NCBI RefSeq assembly: GCF_039539445.1
Contig: NZ_BAABDD010000007.1
Coordinates: forward strand, 1-64,000
From: Salinactinospora qingdaonensis
GTDB taxonomy: Bacteria; Actinomycetota; Actinomycetes; Streptosporangiales; Streptosporangiaceae
DNA length: 64,000 nucleotides
Direction of reading: 5' to 3'
The notes beneath the pieces were generated by a model. That model was not told the origin of the DNA, ran no database searches, and worked only from the letters and a program-made list of their open reading frames with translations. The position numbers and the translations under genes are program-made. Numbering within the stretch: the first letter of the stretch is position 1; every line of letters starts with the position of its first letter. Positions 16,540 to 27,128 of the stretch are shown here, piece after piece.

Positions 16540-19500
16540 ATGGCACAGCAGCCCCTGCTCCGGGACCTCATCGACATCAAAGAGTCCATCTCCACCTCCG
16601 ACTTCGTGCTCAGCCTGACCGAGGCGGTCACCCCCGAGGGCGCCGAGCACGCGCTGCGGGACTACGTGGTCACCGAGCGGCTGCGGGAGAACTTCGACGA
16701 GGCGCTCGGCCTGATCAAGTCCGCCGTGGACGGCCACACCTCGAAGGCGGCCTACCTGCACGGCTCGTTCGGTTCCGGTAAGTCGCACTTCATGGCGGTG
16801 CTGCACGCGCTGCTGTCCGGCGCTCCGGCCGCGCGCTCCCGCGCCGACTTCGACCCCGTGCTCGCCAAGCACGAGTGGCTGGCCACCGACGGCCGCAGGT
16901 TCCTGCTGGTGCCCTACCACATGCTCGGCGCCAAGTCGCTGGAGCAGCGGGTGCTGGGCGGCTACGTCGACTACGTGAGCAGGCTGCACCCGCAGGCGCC
17001 GCCGCCCTCGCGGGTGTACCGCAGCGACGCGCTGTTCGCCGACCTGGGCGCCATGCGCGAGCGGATGGGCGACGACGCGGTCATCGCCGGTCTGCGCTCC
17101 GACGGCGAGGCCGAGGAGGACGAGTGGGGCGACGCGTTCGCCTGGACCTCCGCACTGCTCGACACGGCGATGGGCGCGCCCGAGGCCCACGAGGACGGGC
17201 AGCCGAACCTGGTGAACCCCTCCACCCCCACCGAGCTGCGCGCCAAGCTGGTGCAAGACGCCAGCACCAACCTGTTCCCCGGCTTCGCCCGCGGCGCCGC
17301 CGAGGACGAGCACGGGTTCATCTCGCTGGACGCCGGGCTGTCGGTGATCGCCGAGCACGCCGAGTCGCTGGGCTACGACGGGCTGATCCTGTTCCTGGAC
17401 GAGCTGATCCTGTGGCTGGCCTCGCTCATCCACGACCAGAAGCTCGTCTCCCGCGAAGCCGGCAAGATCACCAACTTCGTGGAAGGCGGCGACGCCCGCC
17501 GCGCCATCCCCGTCGTCTCCTTCATCGCCCGCCAGCGCGATCTGCGCGAACTCGTCGGCGATGAGGTCTCCGGCGCGGCGGAGGTCTCCATCCAGGACAC
17601 GCTCAACCTGGCCTCGGGCCGGTTCGACAAGATCACCCTGGAGGACCGCAACCTCCCCCAGATCGCCCACGCCCGGCTACTGCAACCCAAGAGCGAGGAG
17701 GCCGCCGCCCGGATCGACGCGGCCTTCGAGCAGACCAAGAAAGTCGGCCCGCAGGTGTGGGACACCCTGCTGGGCTCGGACCAGGGCACCACCGGCGCCG
17801 ACGAAGAGTCGTTCAGGCTGACCTACCCTTTCTCGCCGGCCTTCATGGACACCCTGGTGCACATCTCCTCGGCGTTGCAGCGCTCCCGCACCGGGCTGAA
17901 ACTCATGGGCCAGCTCCTCGCCCAGCGCCGCGACGACCTGCGGTTGGGCCAGTTGGTGCCGGTGGGCGACCTGTACCCGCTGATCGCCGACGGCGGCGAC
18001 AAACCCTTCACCGACCAGTTGAAGGTCGTCTTCGACGCCGCCGACAAGCTGTACCGCAACAAGCTGCGGCCCTACCTGCTGGAGAGCTACAACCTCACCG
18101 AGGACGAGGTCGAGCAGTACCAGCGTCGCCCCGACAGCGTCACCGACCCCCAGCTCGCCCAGCGCTGCCAGGGCTTCCTCGGCGACCACCGCCTGGTGTG
18201 CACGCTGCTGCTGTCGGCGCTGGCGCCCAGCGTGCCCGCGCTGCACGACCTGACGATCCGCCGGCTCGGCGCGCTCAACCACGGCTCGGTGACCGCGCCC
18301 ATCCCCGGCTCCGAGGTCGGCATCATCAAAAGCAAGGTCGCCGAGTGGGCCTCCCGCTTCCCCGAGATCAAAGAGACCGGCACCGAGGCCAACCCCGGGG
18401 TGCGGCTGGAGCTGTCCGGCGTCGACGTCGACTCGGTCGTGCAGAACGCGGCGGTCAACAACAACGCCGGCAACCGGATGGCGCTGGTCAAACGCCTGCT
18501 CGCCGAGGAGTTGGACGTGCAGCGCGCCGACGGGCGGCTGGGCGCCGACGAGCTGCACTTCGTGTGGCGCGGCTCCACCCGCACCGCCGAGGTGATCTTC
18601 GGCAACATCGCCGACGACGGGGAGCTGCCCGACCACGATCTCCAGCCCCAACTGGACAGCCGGTGGCGCATCGTCGTCGACCTGCCCTACGACGAGGGCG
18701 AGTTCCGCCCCGTTGACGACGTCAACCGGCTACAGCAGTTACGGGAGCGCCAAGGCGAGCACCCCCGCACCCTCGCCTGGGTGCCCACCCACCTCTCCGC
18801 CCAGCGGCTGGCCGACTTCCACCGGCTCGTCATCATCGACAAGGCACTCGCCGACGACAACCGCTTCGCCACCCAGTACGCCGCCCACCTCAACGCCGAC
18901 AGCCGCGAGCGCGCCAAGGGGCTGCTGCAAACCCAGCGCGACTCGCTAACCAAACAGGTCAAGAACGCCTTCAAGCAGGCGTACGGGCTGGCGGACAAAA
19001 AGCCCACCGACGTCCAACTCGACTTCGACGAGCACGTCGTGCCGCTGCCCGACATGGACCGTCCCAAGCTCTCCTTCGGCCAGTCCATGCGCGGCGCCGT
19101 CCGCCACCTGGCGGGCACGCTGCTGGCCCACCAGTTCCCCGACCACCCCGACCTCGACCCCGACGGCACCGGCGCGGCGGTGCGCCAAGCCGAGGCCCGC
19201 ACCGTCTTCACCCACGTGCAGGCCGCCGCCGAGGCGCGCGACCGGCGCGTCGAGGTCCCCGCCAAGGACCGCGCCCTCATGCGGCGCATCGCCGGGCCGC
19301 TCGGGCTGGGCCAGCAGAAGGAAGCCTACTTCGAGCTGTCCGACCGTTGGGCAGACCACTTCCGCACCCAGGCCCGCGGTGAAGGCGTCACCGGCGATCT
19401 GAGCTTGACCCGACTGACCGACTGGACCGACCTGCCTCGGCCGCGCGGGCTGGAGCCGTTCCTGGCCACTCTGGTCGTGGCCTCCTTCGCCGAGATGGAC

Positions 19501-20436
19501 GACCGGGTGTGGGTGCGCGGCGGGGTGGTGCTGGACCCGCCGCCCGAGCTGGCCCGGATCAAACCCGGCGACGCGCTGCGCAGCCAGCCCCTGCCCGCCG
19601 ACGACGACTGGGAGCAGGCCCGGCAGCGGTTCGCGGCGATCTTCGGCCAGACCGCGCCCACGCTGCGGCGCGGCCGGATGGTAACCCACGTCGCCGGCCA
19701 GATCGTCGAGGCCGCCCGCCACTACACCGAACCGGCCGCCGAACTGGTGCGCCAACTGGAGGCCCACGCCGACTTCCTCGGCCTGGACGAGACCGACGAG
19801 TCCGGGCGGCTGGCGCTGGCCCGGCGTTCGCGGGAGTTGCTCGCCGCGCTGACCGACGGCGGCCACGGCGCGGCCGGCAGCGGCGCGGCGAAGAGAACCA
19901 TCGAGACTCTGGCCCGCTTCGACCTCGGCCCGGCCAGCGCCGAACGCCACGGCGCCTCCGTCAAGCAGGCCCAGCGGGTCGCCCACGCGCTGGCCACCGC
20001 CTCCTGGGACACATTGGAGCTGGCCCAGGGGCAGGGCGCTGAGGGGCAGGCGTTGTTGGAGTCGCTGCGCGGCAGCGCGCGCGCCGACCAGATCACCGCC
20101 GACCTCGCCGCGGCGCTGGACGACACCCGCACCCAGGTGACCGCGCTCATCAAGCGCAACCAGGCCGCCGCTGTCGCGCCCCCCACCCCCTCGCCCGGTC
20201 CGGGAGCCGACAAGGTCGACCTGACCACGCCGTCGAGCACGCCGAACGTGTCCGACACGGTCGCCGACCCGCCGGCCGCCGGAACCGGCGCCGCCACCGG
20301 CCAGCCACGTCGTGCCGGCCGGGCGACGACCACGGCCAAGAACGCCGCCGAGCAGCTCCGCAGCGAGCTGGAGGCGCTGGCGGCCAGCACCCCTGAGGCC
20401 ACCATCGAAATCACTTGGCAGGTTGTGGACTCATGA
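16540..20436 (+). CDS. pglY: BREX type 2 ATPase PglY
   Basis: 1298 residues. A P-loop near the N-terminus reads GSFGSGKS (75-82), followed by a large helical ATPase body in which GLILFLDELILWL is the Walker B-like strand. This is the PglY/BrxC-type large ATPase that works with PglZ in BREX. The C-terminus has an alanine/proline-rich linker (about 1205-1260) before a short end EATIEITWQVVDS. ATG 16540 follows AAGGAG by 15 bases, rather long spacing. The stop overlaps the pglZ start (ATGA), so the two are translationally coupled. Confidence 0.92.
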   Translation: MAQQPLLRDLIDIKESISTSDFVLSLTEAVTPEGAEHALRDYVVTERLRENFDEALGLIKSAVDGHTSKAAYLHGSFGSGKSHFMAVLHALLSGAPAARSRADFDPVLAKHEWLATDGRRFLLVPYHMLGAKSLEQRVLGGYVDYVSRLHPQAPPPSRVYRSDALFADLGAMRERMGDDAVIAGLRSDGEAEEDEWGDAFAWTSALLDTAMGAPEAHEDGQPNLVNPSTPTELRAKLVQDASTNLFPGFARGAAEDEHGFISLDAGLSVIAEHAESLGYDGLILFLDELILWLASLIHDQKLVSREAGKITNFVEGGDARRAIPVVSFIARQRDLRELVGDEVSGAAEVSIQDTLNLASGRFDKITLEDRNLPQIAHARLLQPKSEEAAARIDAAFEQTKKVGPQVWDTLLGSDQGTTGADEESFRLTYPFSPAFMDTLVHISSALQRSRTGLKLMGQLLAQRRDDLRLGQLVPVGDLYPLIADGGDKPFTDQLKVVFDAADKLYRNKLRPYLLESYNLTEDEVEQYQRRPDSVTDPQLAQRCQGFLGDHRLVCTLLLSALAPSVPALHDLTIRRLGALNHGSVTAPIPGSEVGIIKSKVAEWASRFPEIKETGTEANPGVRLELSGVDVDSVVQNAAVNNNAGNRMALVKRLLAEELDVQRADGRLGADELHFVWRGSTRTAEVIFGNIADDGELPDHDLQPQLDSRWRIVVDLPYDEGEFRPVDDVNRLQQLRERQGEHPRTLAWVPTHLSAQRLADFHRLVIIDKALADDNRFATQYAAHLNADSRERAKGLLQTQRDSLTKQVKNAFKQAYGLADKKPTDVQLDFDEHVVPLPDMDRPKLSFGQSMRGAVRHLAGTLLAHQFPDHPDLDPDGTGAAVRQAEARTVFTHVQAAAEARDRRVEVPAKDRALMRRIAGPLGLGQQKEAYFELSDRWADHFRTQARGEGVTGDLSLTRLTDWTDLPRPRGLEPFLATLVVASFAEMDDRVWVRGGVVLDPPPELARIKPGDALRSQPLPADDDWEQARQRFAAIFGQTAPTLRRGRMVTHVAGQIVEAARHYTEPAAELVRQLEAHADFLGLDETDESGRLALARRSRELLAALTDGGHGAAGSGAAKRTIETLARFDLGPASAERHGASVKQAQRVAHALATASWDTLELAQGQGAEGQALLESLRGSARADQITADLAAALDDTRTQVTALIKRNQAAAVAPPTPSPGPGADKVDLTTPSSTPNVSDTVADPPAAGTGAATGQPRRAGRATTTAKNAAEQLRSELEALAASTPEATIEITWQVVDS

Positions 20437-23375
20437 GCACAGCTACCTCCGCCGCCACCGGGGCGATGCGGCTGACCGCCGCCACCCTCACCCAATACCT
20501 GTCCACCCAGTCGTCGCTACGCGAGGCCCTGGCCGGTGACGGCCCCCGCGCCGTGGTGCTGCTGCGCGCCGCCCCCCAGTGGGACGGCCCGGCCGAGACG
20601 ACCGCGGGCGAGGGGCGGCGCGCCCGCGTCGCCGCCGCCCCCTCAGCGCTGGCCGTGCACGAACTGGTGCTGGACCACCTGGCCCACACCGGTCGCCCCC
20701 GGCTGCTGGTCGTGCTCACCGACCGCGAGGAGACCGAACTCGACCCGGCCATCCTCGCCCGCGTGCACAAGCAGCGCATCGACACCGTCGACAACTGGAA
20801 CCTCGTGCGGGAAGCCTTCAGCGCCGAACTCGTCGACCCGCGGCTCAAAGCCGACAACTGGGCCGCCGAAGCCCTGCTGGAGGCCACCCCACCCGGCGGC
20901 TGGCCCCGCCTGCCCGGCGGGCCGCTGTCGCGCCCGGCCGCACTGTCGGCGCTGGCGCTGCGCCGGCTGGGCCTGGGCCGCTACGCCGACCCCGAGCACA
21001 CCGCCGACTACCCTGACGGCCGCGACGGCGCCGACCGCCTCGACCCGCCCACTCTGCTGCGATGGTCGCTCACCCCGGGCGGCCCGCAGCGGCTGCTGGC
21101 CCTGCGCGAGGTGGAGCGCCGCGGTCTGGCCGCCTTCCTCAGCGAAACCGAGCAGGCCGGCGCCGCCGGCGAGATCCTGCTCGCGCTCGTGGCCGCCGGC
21201 CACGGCGCCGAGGCGGTGCCCTTCGGGCTGGTGTGCGCCGCCCTGTGGGGACAGCTCGCCCCCGACGCCGCGACCTACCAGGCGCGCGGACGCGCCGAAC
21301 AGTGGCTCGGCGACCCCCCGCCCGCCGCCGGCGAGGCGCTGGACGAGCGGCTGGCCGCCTTCGGGCGGGCCTGCGCCGACCATGTCGGCACACTGTTGGC
21401 GGCCGGGCGCGACACCAGCGACGGCGAGGCCGGCGACGCCGCCGAGACGGCCCGGCAAGCGCGCCGGATCACCGACCCGGTGTTGGACACCGCCGGCCAG
21501 TTGGTGCGCCAGTTCGGCGCCGAAAACGCCGCCGCTGCCAGCCCGATCCTGCGCGAAGGGCTCGACGCGCGCTTCACCGCCGCCGGCCAGGCGCTATCTG
21601 GCGGCGACCCCAAGACGAGCGCGCGGGCCGTGGCCGAGTTGGGCACGCACCTGCTGGCCGAGGAGCCCGACACCCGCGTGCGCGTCGAACGCGCCCGCAT
21701 GGGCCAGCGCCTCGCCCAATGGTTGGCCACCGACCCCGCCACCGAGGCCGAGACGGTGGCCGCCGCCGTGCAGCGCCACATCGGCGACACCGGGTGGGTC
21801 GACCGCGCCCTGGACCACATCGAGGCCGGCGGCGACCCCAACCCCCAGCTCAAGGCCGCCTATGATGCGCTGGGCGAGCGGGTGCGCGAACAGCGCCGCG
21901 CCATCGACCGCTCCTTCGCCGACCGGCTCGCCGTATGGACCACGGCCGGCACCGAGCCCGGCTCCATGCTGACCGTGGAGTCCTTCCTGCCGCGGGTGGT
22001 CAAACCCGCGCTAGCCTCCGGCCGCCGCATCCTGTTGCTGCTGTTGGACGGGATGAGCGCGCCCATCGCCGCCGAGCTGGGCGAGGAGCTACGCCGACGC
22101 TGGGCCGAATACGACCCGCTGCCCGAAGGCACCGCCGCCCCGCCGCGGCGGCGCGGCATGGCCGCCGCCCTGCCCACCCTGACCGCGGTCTCGCGCACCT
22201 CGCTGTTCGCGGCGACACTGACACGCGGCACTCAGGCCGACGAGAAGCGGCTGTTTCCCAACCACCGGTTCTGGCGCAAGCCAGGCTCCGCCGCAGTGTT
22301 CCACAAGGACGACCTGCGCGGCGACACTCCCGGCGACACCTTCGGCGAGGAGCTGACCCACGCCCTCACCGAGGGAGACGGTCACGTCGCCGTGGTGCTC
22401 AACACCATCGACGACCGGCTCGGCAAAGAGCACAAACTCGGCGACGGCGCGTGGCGCGTCGACGAAATCGGCCACCTGCGCGAACTGCTGCGCACGGCCG
22501 CCACCGAGGGCATGGCCGTGATCCTCACCAGCGACCACGGCCACATCGTCGACCGCCACGGCGCCAAGGTCGACGGGCACGACGTCGCCTCCGCGCGGCA
22601 CCGCGCCCCCGGCGGGCCCACCACCGGCCCCGAGGTCGCCCTCTCCGGTCCGCGCGTGGTCGCCCCCGAGCCCGGCGGTGCCATCGTCGCCCTGTGGGAC
22701 GCCGACTCCCGCTACACCTCCCAGCAGGCCGGCTACCACGGCGGCGCCTCGCTCGCCGAGTTCGCCATCCCCGTGCTCGCGCTGCTGCCCTTCGGCGCCA
22801 CCCCGCCCAAAGGGTGGCGCGAACTGGGCGACCAGCGCCCCGCCTGGTGGCACCTGGAGACACGCCAAGACAGGCCCGCCCCGGCATCCGCGCAGCAGCC
22901 ACCCCAGCCCCAGCCCGAGCCCAACCGGCCGGCTCGCCAAACCCAAGACGCCAAACGGCGCGCCGAGATCGAGCAGACCCACGACGCGCTCTTCGACGTG
23001 CCCGCCCAGCCGCCGGCCGAAGCGGTCGAGGCCGCAGACGCCCAGCAGGCCGACGCGCCCGAGGGCGGGCTCGTCGAGCACCTCCTCGCCACCGAAACCT
23101 TCCAGGGCCAGGTGGGGCTGCTGGCCCGCAAACCCCCCATGGACAAGGTCGAAAACGCGATCCGGGTGCTGCTGGAGACCGGCACCATCCCCGCCACAGC
23201 TTTGGCCCAGCGCGTCGGCCACCCGACCAGCCGCGCCGACGGGTTCGCCGCCGTGCTGCGCCAACTACTCAACTACGACGGCGTCCAAGTCCTGGAGACG
23301 CTGCCCGATGGGCGCACCCTGCGGCTGAACACTGCGCTGCTGCGGGACCAGTTCGAGCTGGGGATAGGAGACTGA
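20433..23375 (+). CDS. pglZ: BREX type 2 phosphatase-superfamily protein PglZ
   Basis: 980 residues from the ATGA overlap with pglY. The alkaline-phosphatase-superfamily PglZ domain is marked by RILLLLLDGMSAPIAAELGE, with metal-binding D539, and ILTSDHGHIVDRHG (DHGH at 701-704). PglZ is the defining component of all BREX types. A proline/glutamine-rich linker (about residues 805-840) precedes a C-terminal winged-helix-like region. Upstream ATG 20415 lies inside pglY and was not used. Confidence 0.92.
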   Translation: MSTATSAATGAMRLTAATLTQYLSTQSSLREALAGDGPRAVVLLRAAPQWDGPAETTAGEGRRARVAAAPSALAVHELVLDHLAHTGRPRLLVVLTDREETELDPAILARVHKQRIDTVDNWNLVREAFSAELVDPRLKADNWAAEALLEATPPGGWPRLPGGPLSRPAALSALALRRLGLGRYADPEHTADYPDGRDGADRLDPPTLLRWSLTPGGPQRLLALREVERRGLAAFLSETEQAGAAGEILLALVAAGHGAEAVPFGLVCAALWGQLAPDAATYQARGRAEQWLGDPPPAAGEALDERLAAFGRACADHVGTLLAAGRDTSDGEAGDAAETARQARRITDPVLDTAGQLVRQFGAENAAAASPILREGLDARFTAAGQALSGGDPKTSARAVAELGTHLLAEEPDTRVRVERARMGQRLAQWLATDPATEAETVAAAVQRHIGDTGWVDRALDHIEAGGDPNPQLKAAYDALGERVREQRRAIDRSFADRLAVWTTAGTEPGSMLTVESFLPRVVKPALASGRRILLLLLDGMSAPIAAELGEELRRRWAEYDPLPEGTAAPPRRRGMAAALPTLTAVSRTSLFAATLTRGTQADEKRLFPNHRFWRKPGSAAVFHKDDLRGDTPGDTFGEELTHALTEGDGHVAVVLNTIDDRLGKEHKLGDGAWRVDEIGHLRELLRTAATEGMAVILTSDHGHIVDRHGAKVDGHDVASARHRAPGGPTTGPEVALSGPRVVAPEPGGAIVALWDADSRYTSQQAGYHGGASLAEFAIPVLALLPFGATPPKGWRELGDQRPAWWHLETRQDRPAPASAQQPPQPQPEPNRPARQTQDAKRRAEIEQTHDALFDVPAQPPAEAVEAADAQQADAPEGGLVEHLLATETFQGQVGLLARKPPMDKVENAIRVLLETGTIPATALAQRVGHPTSRADGFAAVLRQLLNYDGVQVLETLPDGRTLRLNTALLRDQFELGIGD

Positions 23376-23380
23376 CGGCC

Positions 23381-24706
23381 GTGTCCACCGCCGGAACCAA
23401 CCGCCCCACCCAGGTCAGCGCCGCGCGTCGGCGCGGCGTGCTCGACGCGCTACGCCGCGGCGCCGTCCCCGAGAACGGCCTCGACCTGCTCGCCACCGGC
23501 CTGGAGCGCTTCGAGCCCGCCCTCGACACCGACCTGGACACCGTCGCCGCCGGCGGGTCGGTGTTCAAAGCGGTGCGCGGCGAATACGGCTCCGGCAAAA
23601 CGTTCTTCACCCGGTGGCTGGCCGAACGCGCCAAACGGCGCAACATCGCCACCTGCGAAGTGCAGATCTCCGAGACCGAGACCCCGCTGCACAAGCTGGA
23701 GACCGTCTACCGCCGCCTCACCGAACGCCTAGCCACCGCCAGCTTCCCGCCCAGCGCGCTGCGGCCGGTAGTCGACGCCTGGTTCTACGCCCTGGAAGAG
23801 GACGCCCTCGCCGACGGGGCGAGCGAGGAGGAGCTGCCCACCGCCGTGGAGAAACTGCTCACGGCCCGGCTCGCCGAAGTGTCGCGGCACGCGCCCTCGT
23901 TCGCCACCGCCCTGCGCGGCTACCGCTCCGCGCTGGCCGCCGGGGACGAAGCCACCGCCGCCGCGGTGCTGGCCTGGCTCGGCGGCCAGCCCCACATCGC
24001 CGCCGCGCGCCGCGCCGCCGGCGTGCGCGGCGACCTCGACCACTTCGGCGCGCTCGGGTTCCTGCAAGGGCTGCTGACCGTGCTGCGCGACAGCGGCCAC
24101 CCCGGCCTGCTCGTCGTGCTCGACGAGGTCGAAACCCTCCAGCGGATGCGCTCCGACGCCCGCGACAAAGCCCTCAACGCGCTGCGCCAACTCATCGACG
24201 AAGTCCACTCGGGCCGCTTCCCCGGCCTGTTCCTAGCGATCACCGGCACGCCGGCCTTCTACGACGGCCAGCAAGGCATCCAACGCCTCCCGCCGCTGGC
24301 CCAACGGCTGGCCACCGACTTCACCACCGACCCGCGCTTCGACAACCCGTGCGCCGTGCAACTGCGGCTGCCCGGCTTCACCCAGGAGTCACTGGTGGAG
24401 CTGGGAAGGACCATCCGCGACCTCTACGCCCGCAGCGCCGAGGCGCCCGACCGGGTCACGGGCCTGGCCGACGACGCCTACGTCGCCGACCTGGCGCACG
24501 CCGTCGGCGGGGCGCTGGGCGGAAAGGTCGGAGTGGCGCCCCGGCTGTTTTTGAAAAAACTCATCGGCGACGTCCTCGACCGCATCGACCAGTTCCCCGA
24601 CTTCGACCCGCGGCAGCACTACACGCTCACCACCGCCGAGGGCGAGCTCACCGACGTCGAGCGCAACGCGGCCGTCTCGGCCGACGACGTCGAATTGGAA
24701 CTGTGA
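23381..24706 (+). CDS. brxD: BREX system ATP-binding protein BrxD
   Basis: 441 residues from GTG 23381, five bases after the pglZ stop, with GGAG at 23367. Walker A is GEYGSGKT (67-74), and Walker B is HPGLLVVLDEVETLQ. The order RRGVLDALRRGAVPENGLDL then GSVFKAVRGEYGSGK is typical of BrxD, an AAA-type ATPase found in type 2 and some other BREX operons. The upstream part of the long open frame is a shadow of pglZ. The stop TGA overlaps the next start (TGATG), keeping the operon coupled. Confidence 0.9.
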   Translation: MSTAGTNRPTQVSAARRRGVLDALRRGAVPENGLDLLATGLERFEPALDTDLDTVAAGGSVFKAVRGEYGSGKTFFTRWLAERAKRRNIATCEVQISETETPLHKLETVYRRLTERLATASFPPSALRPVVDAWFYALEEDALADGASEEELPTAVEKLLTARLAEVSRHAPSFATALRGYRSALAAGDEATAAAVLAWLGGQPHIAAARRAAGVRGDLDHFGALGFLQGLLTVLRDSGHPGLLVVLDEVETLQRMRSDARDKALNALRQLIDEVHSGRFPGLFLAITGTPAFYDGQQGIQRLPPLAQRLATDFTTDPRFDNPCAVQLRLPGFTQESLVELGRTIRDLYARSAEAPDRVTGLADDAYVADLAHAVGGALGGKVGVAPRLFLKKLIGDVLDRIDQFPDFDPRQHYTLTTAEGELTDVERNAAVSADDVELEL

Positions 24707-26949
24707 TGGCCGACCCCGCCGAGCCCCACGACGGCGCCGCCCCGAGCCACAAAGCAGAGGACACAGCCGCCGCCGGGGGCGCCGACCCCGGCGGCGCCGG
24801 TTTCCCCGCCGTCGACGTGGTCGACCGGCTCGATCCCGTCATAGCCCACCACATCGTCAACACCCTCCACTGGAACGACCTGCGCCCGTTGCAGCGCGCG
24901 GCCATCCCACCGCTGCTGGACGGCGACGACGCCGTACTGCTGGCCCCCACCGCCGGCGGCAAGACCGAGGCCGCCTGCTTCCCGCTGCTGTCGGCCATGG
25001 CCCAGCAGGGCGGGAACGGCGCCGCCGTGCTCTACCTGTGCCCCCTCAAGGCGCTACTCAACAACCTGCTCCCCCGCATCGACACCTACACCCGCTGGAT
25101 CGGACGCCGAGCCGACATCTGGCACGGCGACACCGGCCAGGCACGACGCCGACGCATCCGCACCGACCCGCCCGACATTCTCCTCACCACCCCTGAATCA
25201 CTCGAAGCGATCCTGATCAGCGCCAAAACCGACCACGCCCACCTGCTAGGGCAGGTCCGCGCCGTCGTCGTCGACGAAATCCACGCCTTCGCCGGCGACG
25301 ACCGCGGATGGCACCTGCTGGCCGTTTTAGAACGGCTGGAACGCCTCACCGGGCGCCGCCTCCAACGCATCGGCCTGTCGGCGACCGTAGGCAACCCCCA
25401 CGACCTGCTCACGTGGCTGCAAGGAGCCGGCGCCGCGCAGCGCAGCGGCCACGTGGTGGCCCCCGAGCCCGCCCCCGCCGTGCCCGGCGGCTCCCGCCCA
25501 GCCGGCGAGGTGGAACTCGACTACGTCGGCTCGGTCGACAACGCCGCGAAACTCATCGCGACCCTGCACCGCGGCGAGAAACGACTCGTGTTCTGCGACT
25601 CCCGCCGGCAGGTGGAGGAGCTGGGCGCGGCCCTGCGCGCCCGCCAGGTCAACGCGTTCCTCTCCCACGCCTCCCTGTCCGCCGAGGAGCGCGCCCGCTC
25701 CGAACAGGCCTTCGCCGACGCCCGCGACTGCGTCATCGTCGCCACCTCCACCCTCGAACTCGGCATCGACGTCGGCGACCTCGACCGGGTGATCCAGCTC
25801 GACGCCCCCCGCACCGTCGCGTCGTTCCTCCAGCGCATCGGCCGCACCGGGCGGCGCTCGGGAAGCGTGCGCAACTGCCTGTTCCTCGCCACGCAGCGCG
25901 ACACCCTGCTCCAGGCCGCCGGCCTGCTCCTGCTGTGGGGCCGCGGCTGGGTCGAGCCGGTGACCCCGCCGCCCGAGCCGCGCCACCTCGTCGCCCAACA
26001 ACTGCTCGCCCTCACCCTCCAACAGCACCGCATCGGCGACCAGCTATGGCCCCACGAGTGGAACGGGCTCGCGCCCTTCGACCGCTCAGCCGCCCCCATC
26101 GTGGACCACATGGTCGAGCAAGGCTTCCTCGACCGCGACGGCGGGACACTGTTCGTCGGCCCCGAGGCCGAACAGCGCTTCGGCCACCGCCACTTCAGCG
26201 GACTCACCGCCTCCTTCACCGCGCCGCCGCAGTTCACCGTGCTGGCCGGGCGCCAAGAGATCGGCAGAACCGACCCCTCGGTGCTCACCGAAGAACGCCC
26301 CGGCCCGCGGCTACTCCTTCTCGGCGGACGCAGTTGGCGGGTGACCGGCATCGACTGGAACCGACGCCGGGCCTTCGTCGAACCCGCGGCCGGCGGCGGC
26401 GTGGCCAAGTGGAACGCCGGCAGCATCGCCGGACTCTCCCACCCCCTCACCCGCGCCATGCGCGAGGTGCTGCTCGGCGCCGACCCACCGGTTGCGCTCA
26501 CCCGCCGCGCCCGCAGCGCGCTGACCGAGTGGCGCCGCGACGAGGCCCCCGGCCTGGTGCACCCCGGCGGGACACTGGTGAGCCGCACCGGCGGGGAGGT
26601 GCGGTGGTGGACCTGGGCCGGCTACCGCGCCAACGCAACCCTCATCGCCACCCTGCCCTCGGTCGCCGACCCGGTGCAGCGGCCCACCGACCTCTCGCTG
26701 CGGCTACGCGAAGACCTGACCCCAGCCGCCTGGCGTGAGGCCCGCGCCGGCACCGACAACGGCGAGGTCCTGGTGCTGCCGGAGGTGGACCACCGGGCCG
26801 TGCACGGGCTGAAGTTCGCCGCCGTCCTGCCGGAAAGACTGGCGGAGGCCACGCTCGCCGCCCGCCTCGCCGACCTCGACGGCGCGCGCGCCGCCCTCAC
26901 CGAACCGGTGCGCCTCCAGCTCACCGAGACCCCGGACACACCCGGATGA
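24706..26949 (+). CDS. brxHI: BREX helicase-like protein BrxHI (DEAD/DEAH, Lhr-like)
   Basis: 747 residues. The helicase motifs in order are the Q-like LRPLQRAAIPPLL, Walker A APTAGGKTE (80-88), Ia YLCPLKALLNN, DEIH (190-193), SAT in GLSATVGNP, and motif VI QRIGRTGRRSG. This resembles Lhr-type superfamily 2 helicases. BrxHI is the last gene in type 2 BREX operons. ATG 24706 overlaps the brxD stop. The C-terminal third has the winged-helix and beta-rich tail seen in the family. Confidence 0.9.
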   Translation: MADPAEPHDGAAPSHKAEDTAAAGGADPGGAGFPAVDVVDRLDPVIAHHIVNTLHWNDLRPLQRAAIPPLLDGDDAVLLAPTAGGKTEAACFPLLSAMAQQGGNGAAVLYLCPLKALLNNLLPRIDTYTRWIGRRADIWHGDTGQARRRRIRTDPPDILLTTPESLEAILISAKTDHAHLLGQVRAVVVDEIHAFAGDDRGWHLLAVLERLERLTGRRLQRIGLSATVGNPHDLLTWLQGAGAAQRSGHVVAPEPAPAVPGGSRPAGEVELDYVGSVDNAAKLIATLHRGEKRLVFCDSRRQVEELGAALRARQVNAFLSHASLSAEERARSEQAFADARDCVIVATSTLELGIDVGDLDRVIQLDAPRTVASFLQRIGRTGRRSGSVRNCLFLATQRDTLLQAAGLLLLWGRGWVEPVTPPPEPRHLVAQQLLALTLQQHRIGDQLWPHEWNGLAPFDRSAAPIVDHMVEQGFLDRDGGTLFVGPEAEQRFGHRHFSGLTASFTAPPQFTVLAGRQEIGRTDPSVLTEERPGPRLLLLGGRSWRVTGIDWNRRRAFVEPAAGGGVAKWNAGSIAGLSHPLTRAMREVLLGADPPVALTRRARSALTEWRRDEAPGLVHPGGTLVSRTGGEVRWWTWAGYRANATLIATLPSVADPVQRPTDLSLRLREDLTPAAWREARAGTDNGEVLVLPEVDHRAVHGLKFAAVLPERLAEATLAARLADLDGARAALTEPVRLQLTETPDTPG

Positions 26950-27078
26950 CCAGGGGCCGTTTAGCTGCCCGGTCAAGCTCACCGTGGCCCGATCACCTGG
27001 CCAGGAGGGGAGATTTCCCCGCTGGCCTCCTCCAGCGCCGGCATGGGGCGCACGCGGTTACGCCGAGCGTTTCGTCAC

Positions 27079-27100
27079 CACGCCGGTTCGCGCCGGCGTG
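27079..27100. terminator. Stem-loop after the BREX operon
   Basis: Arms CACGCCGG (27079-27086) and CCGGCGTG (27093-27100) with a 6-base loop lie in the 26950-27128 gap, between brxHI and the HAD gene. A second weak stem lies in the GGGGAGATTTCCCC region. There is no T tract, so termination is plausible rather than shown. Confidence 0.4.
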
Positions 27101-27128
27101 AAATCCACGGGGTCGCCGCGCTGTTGCA

